Positions 45,468 to 55,936 of a stretch of 60,000 nt of DNA are shown piece by piece (position 1 is the stretch's first letter; each line of letters opens with the position of its first letter). This DNA is from Cryptomeria japonica (taxonomy: Eukaryota > Streptophyta > Pinopsida > Cupressales > Cupressaceae): NCBI RefSeq assembly GCF_030272615.1, contig NC_081410.1, forward strand, positions 121,336,640-121,396,639, written 5' to 3'. The translations under genes and the position numbers were made by a program. A model generated the notes under the pieces. The model was given only the letters and a program-made list of their open reading frames with translations. It made no database searches and was not told the origin of the DNA.

Positions 45468-47350
45468 CATTTGAGAGCCAGGGCTAAGGAAACCCTAGCC
45501 ACTAGCAATGGAGGGAATCCTTTTGCTTATGTAGGCTGTGAAGAAAGTTCGGAGGATGAGGAAGATGATGATGGTTCTTCTGAAGATGATGACGACAAGC
45601 TACACTTAGATATCTTGCAGCAAGCTCATGCTTTAGCTTGTTTGGAGGTAGAAAACAATTTCTCTGATGATGATATGTTTAGCTTCGACAAGGTTTACAG
45701 GCTGAATCTGTTAGTTTCGATTGATACAGAGAATGATGTCTGAGACTTCTTCAGTCACTCCCTCTATCATGTATTGAGGAGGGGTTTCCTCTCCAGGTCT
45801 TCTGCTGCTTTGGCAGGCAAAGGCGTGACTGCCAGCACTGCGTCTAATGCCCTTGTTGGTTCTCTCGTGGATGAGTTGAATGTGCTCGAGGTTGGCAGCT
45901 CTCCTTCCAAGGATGGTACCCTTGTCACTAGGGTCTTGGCTAATATTGAGAATGAAGTGGCTATTCAAAGGACGAAGTTGTTGTCTGTGACTACTTTGGC
46001 CTTTCCCTTTGTCAATGGGTTGAGAAGGGATTTCCTCTCCAGGTCTCCTACTGTTTTGGGGGGGCAAAGGCGTGACATCTATCGCCCTTGTTGGTTTGCC
46101 TATGGATGAGTCGAATGTGCCTAAGGTTGGCAGCTCTCCTTCTAGGGATGGTACCCTTGCTGCTGTTGGTGTTGGTTCTATTGGTCCCTGCACATATGCA
46201 AAGGTTGGAGATGAGATGGATGTTAGCCCCTCTGATGACTCTACTTTTTGTGGTGTCTTTTTTGGTTATGGCAGGGTGTGTCTCTTTTCCTAATCCCCTT
46301 TTGGATTTTGAGGCTGTTTGTTGTGATGGTGTTGTTCGGAATGAGAGCTTTGATTCTCCTCGAGCTTCTGGTATGACGATGGTTGAACCCCCTTTGCCTC
46401 CTTCGAGAGATTGTTCTCCTTCTGGGTACATGATCGAAGTGGATAAACCTGATTCATTTTTAGATTCCTCAGATTGGATGAGATGCTCTCTTGTAGGTAG
46501 GTTTTGTGGTAATAGTCCTCATATAGATACTGTTAGAAGGTGGATTACTGGAGTTTGGAAACTGAGAGGACATGTTAAGGTAACAAGAATGATGGCTCCT
46601 TGTCTTCTTTTTTCCTTTTTTGATATTGAGGATTGTTTAAAGATTCTTAGTGAGGGACCCTAGTTCCTGGGCCTGAACGGCCTTTTTTTGTTAGTGTTCC
46701 CCTGGTTTCAATCGTCAGACTGATTTCTTGTTCCCGGTATGGGTTCGCTTACCGGTTCTGTCTCTAGAATTCTGGCATGCAAGATTTTCATGTCTATAGT
46801 CAATTCTTAAGAAGATTTTTTGCTATTGACCCTTTCACGAAGTCTAAAAAACAGTTGCTGCATGTGAGACTTTGTGTGTTTGTAGCAAATAATGTGGTGC
46901 TTCCTTCTCATCTTACCCTTTCTTCTATGTTGGGTAAATGGGCTCAGTAAATCGTTTATGAAAATTCTATGATTGTTTGCCATTATTGTAGACAAGGGGC
47001 TCGTTCTCACAAGGCTTACATGACAAACATGAATGTCCAGTTTATTTGGAGGAGAAAGGATTAGGTGCATTCTCATGTGCCGTCCTTTACTCCTAGAAAG
47101 ATTGATCAGATGGTGGATAGAATGGAGATTTTTCCTCCTCCTGAAGCTGTGTCTGAGATTATTCAAAAGGATTACAGGGAAAGATGTATGGGGGATTTGG
47201 ATCAGCAGAGCAAGGAAAACAAAGGGATTAGTCTCAAGCAGTTCTCTACTCCTAGTGAGATTGATCAGATGGGTTTGATAGAAGAGAGATTTCTCCTCCT
47301 CCTGAAGCTGCGAATATGCAAAAGAATTGTTACAAGAAAAGATGTCTAGT
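45465..47350 (+). pseudogene. LINE ORF1 (DUF4283 and zinc knuckle), broken
   Basis: The N-terminal part (45465-45743) is acidic (SSEDEEDDDGSSEDDDD). It is followed by an imperfectly repeated serine-rich segment, with repeats of the GLRRGFLSRS...VDELNV type. A DUF4283-like domain lies at about 46480-46740 (GRFCGNSPHIDTVRRWITGVWKLRG), and a zinc-knuckle-like CHYC...H near 46980-47010. DUF4283 with a zinc knuckle is typical of plant L1 ORF1, an RNA-binding chaperone. Several frameshifts and stops break it. The reading begins close to the edge of the nested hAT element. Confidence 0.75.
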
Positions 47351-47370
47351 AGACTTGGATCAGCAGAGCA
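47085..47370 (+). repeat. Tandem duplication of about 145 bp in LINE ORF1
   Basis: AGATTGATCAGATGG...GATTTGGATCAGCAGAGCAAGG occurs at about 47098-47214 and again at about 47249-47370 with moderate divergence. Confidence 0.7.
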
Positions 47371-47643
47371 AGGGAAACAAGGAGACTATAAATCAGAAAT
47401 CCCTGAATCACATATTTAAACCTCCTTTTTTTGTAGTGTCTGTTGGTGTTGTTCTGTTAGATGCTCTGTTAGTTGTGTAGTTGGTTGTGCATTCTGCTGT
47501 TTTGTAGTGGTTTTGCTACTGTTTTTTGAGTTGTTTTTGTGCTGTCCTGCTGTGCTTTTCATTCCTATCTATATGTAAAAGGATTCAGGGTCCTTTCAAA
47601 ACCCTGCTTATCTAATAAAAAACAAATGGCTTGTAGTAACATA

Positions 47644-48869
47644 CCCCACAAAGTTTGCATTATCCTTGTCTAGAATCGTCACAAATTGAAGCTCAAAATT
47701 TTAGAATTATCAAGGGGTATTTGAATGTTTGTTTGTCTCAGTCTTTGTACACTCCTACATCGCATTTCTGCAATTTGTTACATTGGAATTCAGGTTTCAA
47801 ACCCACTAGTAGTTGGTTTTACTGAACCAAAATAAAAAATGATAATACCATAAGTTCAGAGAACCATAACCTTTATCTGCCAAAAATCTCCTTAAAATTC
47901 CAAAAATTTATCTTTTTAGTGCTGCTTTTTTCCCTTTTACTAGCTTTAAGTGATAGAAGATGAAAATGAGTTAAAATAATAGGCTTTGAATTGGGAGGAC
48001 GAGGGTCCCCACCCTTCATAATGCTTTTCTTTAAGTTTTGTATATATAATTTCTTTCTCATTGTGAAGTTGTTGGGGATAACTGACCTTGGGATGATTGA
48101 GTGGCATCTAGGTATTCTTTGAGCCGTTTTGGGGATGCTTAGCTGTCACAAGAACAGCTTGGATTAGAGATTTGCCATGCCTAAGCGTCATACCTAAGCT
48201 CCTTATGGGACGCTTAGGCATTCTTGTTTTTGAAAAATTAGGCAGACATTTTTGGAATGGATCCTGCGGCTTTGGGGCAACAATGAAGTTATTAGGAATT
48301 GGTGTGGTTATGTCAGAGATGGCTTGGGGACATTCCATCACTGCCCCTGAACCCTAAATTTGCAATTTTGGAGTTAAGGACGTCTTTTGTTCCATTCCCT
48401 TTTTGGAATTTGCATAGGTGATTAAAAAAAATACTTGGAAGAGTTACAGAGCATAAATACTGAACTTAGCAACTACTCCGTTATATTTCTACTATATGGT
48501 GATAATATTTTTTGATAGTTTTATTTTGATCGTAAATGATGATAAACCAAATTATGATTGTTAAAAACAAATAACTTACCCAGTGACGTCCTCTAGTAAC
48601 CAACCATTAGACCAGATGCATTTTTGTAATTACTTAGGTATTGATCCTAATAAGAAATTAAACTGGAAACTTAGGAAATGAATTAATGGGCTGCTGCAAA
48701 GATGCTGAACTTTGGTACTGGGATAACAAAACATTATTTGATAGTAATGTAGCGTCTGTGATCCTCTGTGGTAGTGAAGTTTGGAATAGGTATATCTCCC
48801 ACAAAACTTAAGATAAAAATTGAGCAAATCCAAAAAACAATTCATTATCAATAACTTAAATATTAAAAA
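47644..48869. other. Intron stretch without a recognised element
   Basis: No gene. Segment 48075-48360 has repeated GCTTAGGCAT and GGGGACATTCC-like runs similar to hAT ends but no clean terminus. Confidence 0.4.
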
Positions 48870-49983
48870 CAGAGTTCCATGACTCGCGGCGACGCGAGTC
48901 AGCGGGCCGGGTGACCCCTGCCGGGTCACAGTGACCCTGACCCGGGCTCGGACGGGTCAGAGGGCGTGAATCGCTTGACTCGCCGAGTCAGGCGAGTCAT
49001 TCCCTGACTCGCCGAGTCCGAGGGTCATGACCCGGCTAGAGTCACTTAATAAAGTGCAGTAAAAAAAAAACGCGCTACCCCTTGACCCCGCAAGGGGCGA
49101 TGCCCCTTGACCCCAAGTTGGGGGCACTACCCCCAAACCCCCGTTGAAAAATATAGGGGGAAACCGCGCCGATAGAAGTAGGGAAAATCTAACCTCTGAC
49201 TCTAATTAGGCTCCATATAACAACACAACTTAGAAATCTTGGTAATTGGTATTTAGATTTAGTATTTCAAATTTCCTATAGTCTCATTTGAAAATGTAAT
49301 TCTTATACTGTAATATTGTCATACATCTTTTCAAAACTAGTTTTTCAAGTACTATATGTATATGTATAACTATATCAGCACCACCACCCCGCCACCCCCC
49401 GGTCGCCGTCCCCCTGCCGTCCCCAAACTTAGGCCCTTGGTCCCCCCGTCCCGGAAACACGTCCCGTCGTCCCCAACACCTATGGCTACTCAGACTGGCA
49501 CATCACAGGTAGAGACTATGGCTACTCAGTCATCCGGGACCTACCTTAGACGCCTTTCTAGGAGGCAGATAGATGAGGCTGAGCCAGAGCCTGAGCCATA
49601 GACTTGTTTTTGTTTACACTTTACAGTTACATATATGTTTGGGAACATTTGAAGTCATGGATTTTATATACATTGGACAACATTTATAACTCTATATATC
49701 AATTTTTTCTAATTCCTTCAGCTACAATTTACATTTCTACGCATGTGATGAATGTATGTTTATGTATGTGATCAAATTAGCTTCTATTTGATGATGTTAT
49801 AGTGTCTTTAAGCTTAATTCAATAATGGGTGTATGAAACAAGTTTTAAATCGTTAAAAATCTCTAAATTTCAAGGGTTTTCTTATTTAGCCGAGTCGTTG
49901 CCGAGTCATTGCCGAGTCCGAGCCGAGTCACGAGTCGAGTCAGCCTTGCCGAGTCAGAGCCGAGTCCGAGTCTAGGAACTTTG
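48870..49983 (+). mobile_element. Non-autonomous hAT element, 1114 bp
   Basis: It starts CAGAGTTCCATGACTCG and its right end in complement starts CAAAGTTCCTAGACTCG, a good hAT terminal repeat (CARAGTTCC). The flanking 8-mers are ATTAAAAA (48862-48869) and ATTAAAAG (49984-49991). Subterminal regions carry many GCCGAGTC and GACTCG motifs. Its interior holds a segment (49255-49475) that matches the right end of the hAT remnant at 27580-27790, so it is a chimera of two hAT ends. Confidence 0.88.
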
Positions 49984-49991
49984 ATTAAAAG

Positions 49992-50693
49992 CAATACACC
50001 TTAACCCCTTCAACATCAGGCATTATCTGAGCAGCCAATTAGAATAGAACTAGTTTGTCTATACAGTTTAATAGATCTTATAGAGAAGCTTGGTCAAAAA
50101 ATTAACTTTTGACATAGTTCTAAATATGATGTGTAATATTATATGTTTTTGGGAGATGACTTGTATAAACCTATATTAGGTTTCTGCATAACTTTTCTAA
50201 CATAATTTATTTCTTTTTGTTTTTTGAGACTGAGAAATCCAAGTGAAGTCATCTGTAATGCTCCTACAAGGAGAGGTTTTCAGGAGAAATTTCAAATAAC
50301 CATTACCTTTTTTCATTTCAAATATCTCATTTTTTGAGAATATGCACCTCTACAAGATAGTAACACAATTTCTATATTCTTTTTGAAAAAATACTTTCAT
50401 GATTATATATATTTTATTGTCAAAACTAAGAGTTGCACTGTTAGATTTCAAAAACAGAAACATAGTTTGGATTATGGCGTTCAATAATTAGGCTAGAGTA
50501 TTTCATATTATAACATGTTACTTATTAACTTAATTTAATGAACTAAAATGGATAATGAACTAAAATGGATAATGGTCTGCAGTTATGACGACTGTTTCAA
50601 ATAGGCATGCTTATTTTTCTTTTGTGGTGAATTGGCATCACTGAGAATGTAAACTAACATTCAAACCAATTTAATATTCATTGTCAATTGTAG
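49992..50693. other. Intron stretch before the 123-bp TPLATE exon
   Basis: AT-rich sequence without a recognised element. A pyrimidine-poor acceptor region ends in TCAATTGTAG at 50693. Confidence 0.5.
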
Positions 50694-50816
50694 GTTCTAA
50701 ATCTGATAGAGCAAGAGCTGAACAGAGTGGATATACGAGTTGGGTTAACTGGTTCACTGCATTTTATGGATGGATCACCCCAGGCTGTCCGCCAACTGCA
50801 GCATCTTGTTTCTCAG
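50694..50816 (+). CDS. TPLATE: TPLATE exon, 41 codons
   Basis: The exon codes for VLNLIEQELNRVDIRVG, then LTGSLHFMDGSPQAVRQL and ends LVSQ. It follows the previous exon directly in the protein (Arabidopsis has ELNRVDIRVGLSGALYFMDG here). The acceptor is TTGTAG at 50693 and the donor CAG/GTATAT at 50816/50817. Both splice junctions fall between codons, so skipping this exon would keep the reading frame while removing 41 residues. Confidence 0.96.
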
Positions 50817-50879
50817 GTATATGTTTGAAAAATATGTACAGAAATTCTATAACATTGTGAGTTTCTAATGAAACTTACG

Positions 50880-51065
50880 TTTGCAAAAAACTTAAAAAGA
50901 AATTCATGTACAGACCTTTATCTATCATACTGACGTTTGTAATTTCATCAATTGAAAACCGAAACTACACTCTTTGCAGAAAACATAAAAAGAAATTCAT
51001 GTACAGACCTTTATCTATCATACTGATGTTGGTAATTTTATTAATTCAAAACTGAAACTATACCA
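50880..51065. repeat. 93-bp tandem duplication
   Basis: TTTGCAAAAAACTTAAAAAG starts at 50880 and the second copy starts at 50973. AGAAATTCATGTACAGACC and the following bases match almost exactly. Confidence 0.85.
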
Positions 51066-51337
51066 AAAAATTAAAAAAACAAAATATCTGTAACTGGAAA
51101 GGAAATAGGCAAAAACTATGGTCACTTGGCATTACCAGAGATTGCTGAAAAATATTTTGAGGAAACCTTTGGTCATAAAAAGTAAAGTTTCCTTTAAATT
51201 TGACGGGAGATATTTTGCATGCTCTTCAAAGTAGTTTTTGTTATAGAAAAATCAAAAATCTTTACTCTTATAATCTAAGCTAAGTTACTGAATCTTCAAT
51301 TGATTCTTGCTCATTTTAGGAGGAACTGTAATCTGTA

Positions 51338-52262
51338 TGTTGAAATTTAGCTAGGTCAAATCCCTAGCGTAATTAATTTTAATGTGGCCCTTGGCCTTAA
51401 AATTAATGGTATTGATATAATTAGGTCTGAGCCCCAATTTGGATAGCTTGTAATTGGGCTGGGCCCAAATAGATATCAATGTAACTTGTGTATGTTAAGG
51501 GCAGGCCTTATTTGGGCGCTCAACTTATGTAACTTATAATGGTTATGGGGCAAGACCTATTCATTGTGTAACTTGTAATTCAATAGGTCGGGACCTATTG
51601 AATATATAACTTGCATTTAACCTAGACCTATTCTTCTTGGTGGGAATATTGACAAGGCCGACCTAAGGCAATTTGGAGGGGGCCAGTGTCACATATATAT
51701 GTAATGTAAACTTCATTGTTCTAACACACATTTTCAGCGAATATCCTCTATCTTCATCAAGTAGCGAATTGCCTGCTGTAATCAGCGAATTATCTTCAGT
51801 GATCAGCGAATCTCATTTAGAAGACAGCGACCATACCTAAGGACAGTGAATCAGTATTAGAAGTCAGCAAACTTGATTGGAAGATCAGCAAACATAACCT
51901 AAAGACAGCGAACTTGATTAGATGCACAGTAGAGGCAGTGAATATCATCACTGTGACAGTGAACCAAACTTCAGTCTGTCATCCTTTGTGTGACAGCAAC
52001 ATCAGACTTCAGAAAGTTTATCACTGTTGTATGTTCTAGGTTACTGTGCTGTTAGCTTCAAGTGTGAAGCTCATTGTAAATTCAATTGGTTATTGCCTAA
52101 TCAAGATCTGAGAATTGTTGCTGGGTTTTTCACCTCCAAGAGGGAGGTTTTCCCAGGGTACTGCTGTGTTGTTCTTGTGTTGTTTATATGTGTTATGTGT
52201 ATGATTTACTTTGCATTCTGATTTTCTGTTCTGTACTGCTAATCTGATTGCTAAAACTAACA
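51338..52262 (+). mobile_element. Copia-type solo LTR, 925 bp
   Basis: It starts TGTTGAAATTTAGC and ends CTAAAACTAACA, with a perfect 5-bp duplication CTGTA (51333-51337 and 52263-52267). A TATATATGTAATG box lies near 51694-51706. Near 52118-52160 it carries the stem-loop CTGGGTTTTTCACCTCC...GGAGGTTTTCCCAGG that is also in the copia LTRs at 17404 and 22401. Repeated AGCGAAT motifs occur at 51737-51860. The rest is too different to be the same family. Confidence 0.9.
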
Positions 52263-52267
52263 CTGTA

Positions 52268-52960
52268 GACCATAAGAAAGAATTCATCTTCTGTCAAATG
52301 ATTTTTCAAATTTTCAATATTCTGTTTAACCAGACTCTTTGACAACTCATAAGCTGCTGGTGAAAGATCTTGTTCCTTCCTCCAAACAGCCAACAAGTTA
52401 GCAAGCAATAGCTTAGAGATATCATCCTCATCCAAAACAAGCCTCATTAATAATAATCCAGAATATTTGAAACATTTCAAAAATAATCTCTTCACAATCA
52501 ATATCTAACATGCTGTTATGGGATCTGATTTTTGCAAAAGTTTCTAGTATTGTTACCCTATTAGCAAAGGAAGGGCTTCCAATATCAGTTAACCCACAAA
52601 AACTTCCAAAAATCAATAGGGAAACCTCTTTCATAATATTGCTGCTATAAAGTTGCTTTGGAGCTGTTATTTTGGTAATTTCATTAACACAAGTGATAAC
52701 TACAAGTTGCACATCTTTGTCTAGGTGCCTTAAAAGTTATGGCTAAATTAAAGAAAATTGTGAAGAATTCATAGCACATTGCTTTACCTTAGAAGGTGAT
52801 TGATCCACCGTACATAAGCAATTTTTAAATTTCCTCCAAAATGCAAATAAGTTCATCCTTTGATTGAGGTTGGTGTACAAGTTTTTCCCTTGCATTGTAA
52901 AGCATTTTAGACAAATCTTTTTCCTTTAATTTGGGCTCTGCTTTCCATAAGAATCATGGT
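52268..52960 (-). pseudogene. PDS5: PDS5 cohesion-gene fragment
   Basis: Read leftwards, the sequence gives DLSKMLYN and SKDELICILEE in frame pieces (about 52920-52830), then DKDVQLVVITCVNEITKITAP, GLTDIGSPSFANRVTILET, MLDIDCEEIIFEMFQ, and after a frame change LVLDEDDISKLLLANLLAV and SPAAYELSKSLV. This matches the N-terminal HEAT-repeat part of plant PDS5, the cohesin-associated factor. Stops, frameshifts and a probable loss of about 20 codons (after EMFQ) mark it as dead. It stops at the target site of the solo LTR. Whether it came by retrotransposition or by DNA duplication is unclear. Confidence 0.8.
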
Positions 52961-53823
52961 TGATGAGGATAAAAAGTGGACCTTATCACAGATTGACCAT
53001 TCTTTGGAGTACTCTTGTTCTTATTTAAACTTACCCCAAACTCTTTTTGAAATGTTCTTCTGACTTCATCCTGACTTTGTCTAAGAGATTCAAGCAATTA
53101 ATCTGTCATTTTTCTATCTTCCATGATTCAAACAATAATTGAAGACCAAATTTCTGCTGAAGCTGAAATGAAATCACTGAACAATAAATTGGAACTGCTG
53201 GTTACTAACCTGAATTATTGAAAATTGAATATATGTTAGTGCTGGTCACTTACCGGAAGAAATCTGAAAATGATCTCTTAAACTATTAACCACTCAGGCT
53301 AGCAAGAAAACCATTTCTGGTACCAACGTAAAGTGTTGGCTAATTTTTTCTTTGTATTTGATAGAGGGTTGCCCAATTGCCACCACAATGTTTGCAAAGT
53401 TTGCATAGGAATGACTAACAATTTCTTGCTTAAATTACTGGGAAACGTAATTCAGAATATGATTAAACATTACATGATATTGGAATTTCACAACACTGGG
53501 AATACAACACATATATTGTTCACTCATTATGGTCTTACACAATTAACATTAAGTCTGAAATAACATACAAATTTTAAAGAGTGCAGCTGTCAAAGAAATT
53601 GCTACTAACCCTTAAACTATGGTAGTTTGCTTTTGCTTCAACTCAGATGGTGTTGGTAACTGAAGACAGTAATCCACTTACTGTAACATCCAGTTATGGG
53701 AGCCAAAAGAGTGTCACTATCAGCACAACCAGCTCCTTCTATAGTGCCAAACTCCAGGTCATGGTAGATGCCTACGGCCGGAGTTATGTGGTACTAAATC
53801 CCTTTCTCAAATGTCACGATTTC
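52961..53823. other. Intron stretch with an exon-like ORF
   Basis: Nothing certain. The ORF at 53647-53859 begins directly after CAACTCAG, which looks like a splice acceptor, and its first 55 codons have balanced composition (for example VTEDSNPLTVTSSYGSQK, YSAKLQVMVDAYGRSYVVL). I do not recognise it. It could be a captured exon. Confidence 0.35.
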
Positions 53824-53926
53824 CTGGAGGCAGCAGCTCCCAACAAGGTCAAAGGATAGCAGTGGAGCATCCACCACCTGAGCCCAAATTAATACATTTG
53901 AGACCACACAAACCTTCATGATACAT
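53824..53926 (-). repeat. Inverted partner of 39140-39242
   Basis: Reverse complement of the segment at 39140-39242, about 90% or better by eye. The direct duplication starts at the very next base (53927), so this point is the joint of two separate duplications. Confidence 0.85.
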
Positions 53927-55935
53927 TACAATAAGCAACAATTGGCTGTCAAAATTGCCAATTTTACTGTCACTCCCTCATTACTTAGCTATCCTCCACT
54001 GATTAAGAAGTGATCCATCATCCTCATGGTCCAAATTGAAGATCAAGTTGTTTGCTGGAGTTGGACTCAAACCCGATATGATTTAAGACACTTTGTTACC
54101 AAGGCACTTAAAATAGCAAAGCACCACTATTCTCACAGTCCCCAGGCAAATAAAGAAATCTGGTCCTTTTTACAATGGAAAAAACTAATGTAGATGTTAA
54201 ATCTCTATTCAACAGATGTGTAATGGCTCCTTTACTTTAGTGGCCTCTCTGCTTTTATGGCTCCCTTGTCTACTTTTTGCTTTCCATCCAGATGTTTTTC
54301 TCAGCTCTTTTCTACTTTTATAAAAAAAAGAGGTAGTTGTTGTACCTTAAGCTACAAGTACCCTATATTTCCAAGTTTGTGCGTTGGTTATAGGGTATTC
54401 TTTCCGACTTTTTCAAACCACGAGTGTTGGGAAATATCTTGCGTAGCAAACATACTAACATGGGTATGTAGAACACTACTATTTTAAGCAAATGTAGACT
54501 TTTCTTGTGCATCACTAAGAATCTTCTCATCCGTAAGTGTATATCACACAAATTTTTTGTTTTTTAATGATTTCTATGTAATTTGCTGTAGTGAGGTGAT
54601 TATCTATCAAATTGTGTAATTATGAAGGAAGATAGACAAGAACCTAAACATTTCTAAAACACATTAAAAACAGATAAACATTCAAGACTGATTGTACATC
54701 TGATAATATTTCAATTAAACTATGGAAGCTGGAGAACAAAGGAATTATAACTTATGTTGATTATCAGTAAATAAGATATATTGTTTTGAAGTTTTTTGTA
54801 AAATTAGAAGTGGCTGGATTGATAAAAATAAAACTGGAGAGGGGATCGCCTTGGAAGAAGTTGACTAGGATTGGGAAGATGTGCCTAGCAATGATTATAA
54901 ACACTTACATCTAGAATTGTTGGTCTTGGCACTCGTTTTGATTGAGCACCACATTTTGAATGGAGGTTTTAATTTTGTCATCAAGGGTTATATTTATAAA
55001 ACACACACCTTTGTTCCATTTATATGTAAAAGATGAACCATACATTGTTGTAGGTCCTTTTGAATTGGTATTGAAGTATGTAATAACCAATGGCTTGTAG
55101 TAACATAAGATAATTAATTTAATTTACAATGTTGACTCATTTGAGTGCCAAGGCTAAGGAAACCCTAGCCACCAGCAATGGAGGCGGGCCTTCTGGTAAT
55201 GGAGACTGTGAAGGGAGTTTGGAGGATGAGGAAGATGATGATGGTTCTTCTGAAGATGATGACGATGAGCTAGTCCTAGATATCTTTCAAGGAGCTCATG
55301 CTTTAGCTCGTTTGGAGGTAGAAAGCAATGTCTCTGATGATGATGTGTTTAGCTTCGACAAGGTTTATCGGCTGAATCTGTTAGTTTCGTTTGATACAGA
55401 GAATGATTTCTGAGACTGCTTCGGCCACTCCCTCTATCAATGGATTGAGGAGGGGTTTCCTCTTCGGGTCTCCTGCTACTTCAGCAGGCAAAGGCGTGAC
55501 TGTCAGCACAGCTTCCGATCTCCTTGCTGGTTCACTCGTGGATGAGTTGAATGTGCTTGAGGTTCACGGCTCTCCTTCCGGGGATGGTACCCTTGTCACT
55601 AGGGTTTTGGCTAATACTGAGAATGAAGTGGCTATTCAAAGGACAAAGTTGTTGTCTGTGACTGCTTTGGCCACTCCCTTTGTCAATGGGTTGAGAAGGG
55701 GTTTCCTCTCCAGGTCTCCTACTGTTTTGGGGGACAAAGGCGTGACTGCTAGCATGATGTCTATTGCCGTTGTTGGTTTGCCTATGGATGAGTTGAATGT
55801 GCCTGAGGTTGGCAGCTCTCCTTCCATGAATGGTACCCTTGCTGCAGTTGGTGTTGGTTCTATTGGCCCCTACACATACGCAGAGGTTGGAGATGAGATG
55901 GATGTTAGCCCCTCTAATGACTCTACTTTTCATGG
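53927..55935 (+). repeat. Direct duplication, copy 2
   Basis: It matches 41819-46260 but lacks both hAT-type insertions found there. It includes the LINE target site (AATGGCTTGTAGTAACATA at about 55089-55107) and the first half of the LINE. It ends near 55935, where an LTR fragment begins. Confidence 0.92.
55129..55935 (+). pseudogene. LINE ORF1 N-terminal part, second copy
   Basis: This is the counterpart of 45465-46260 with the same acidic block and serine-rich imperfect repeats (GLRRGFLSRSP, VDELNVLEV). A frame change separates 55129-55413 from 55391-55948. It is truncated before the DUF4283 domain. It keeps the start of the ORF that the hAT insertion interrupts in copy 1. Confidence 0.75.
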
Positions 55936-55936
55936 G

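Larger units (their letters stand above)
44147..47624 (+). mobile_element. LINE derivative carrying only ORF1, with 19-bp target duplication
   Basis: The exact 19-bp repeat AATGGCTTGTAGTAACATA at 44128-44146 and 47625-47643 flanks this insertion, as expected for target-primed reverse transcription. Inside are an ORF1 remnant and a 3' end with TATGTAAAAGGATTCAGGGTCC and AATAAAAAAC. There is no reverse transcriptase. Subtracting the nested hAT element and its duplicated site (44185-45475) leaves about 2.2 kb. The first half is duplicated at 55108-55935. Confidence 0.85.
31494..50693 (+). other. TPLATE: TPLATE intron, 19,200 bp
   Basis: This is the space between two exons that code for adjacent residues of TPLATE, with a GTATGC donor and TTGTAG acceptor. 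It contains LTR-like sequence, hAT elements, a LINE derivative, satellites and duplications, listed separately. The reading frame is unbroken across it (phase 0), so the gene is expected to splice it out. Confidence 0.9.
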
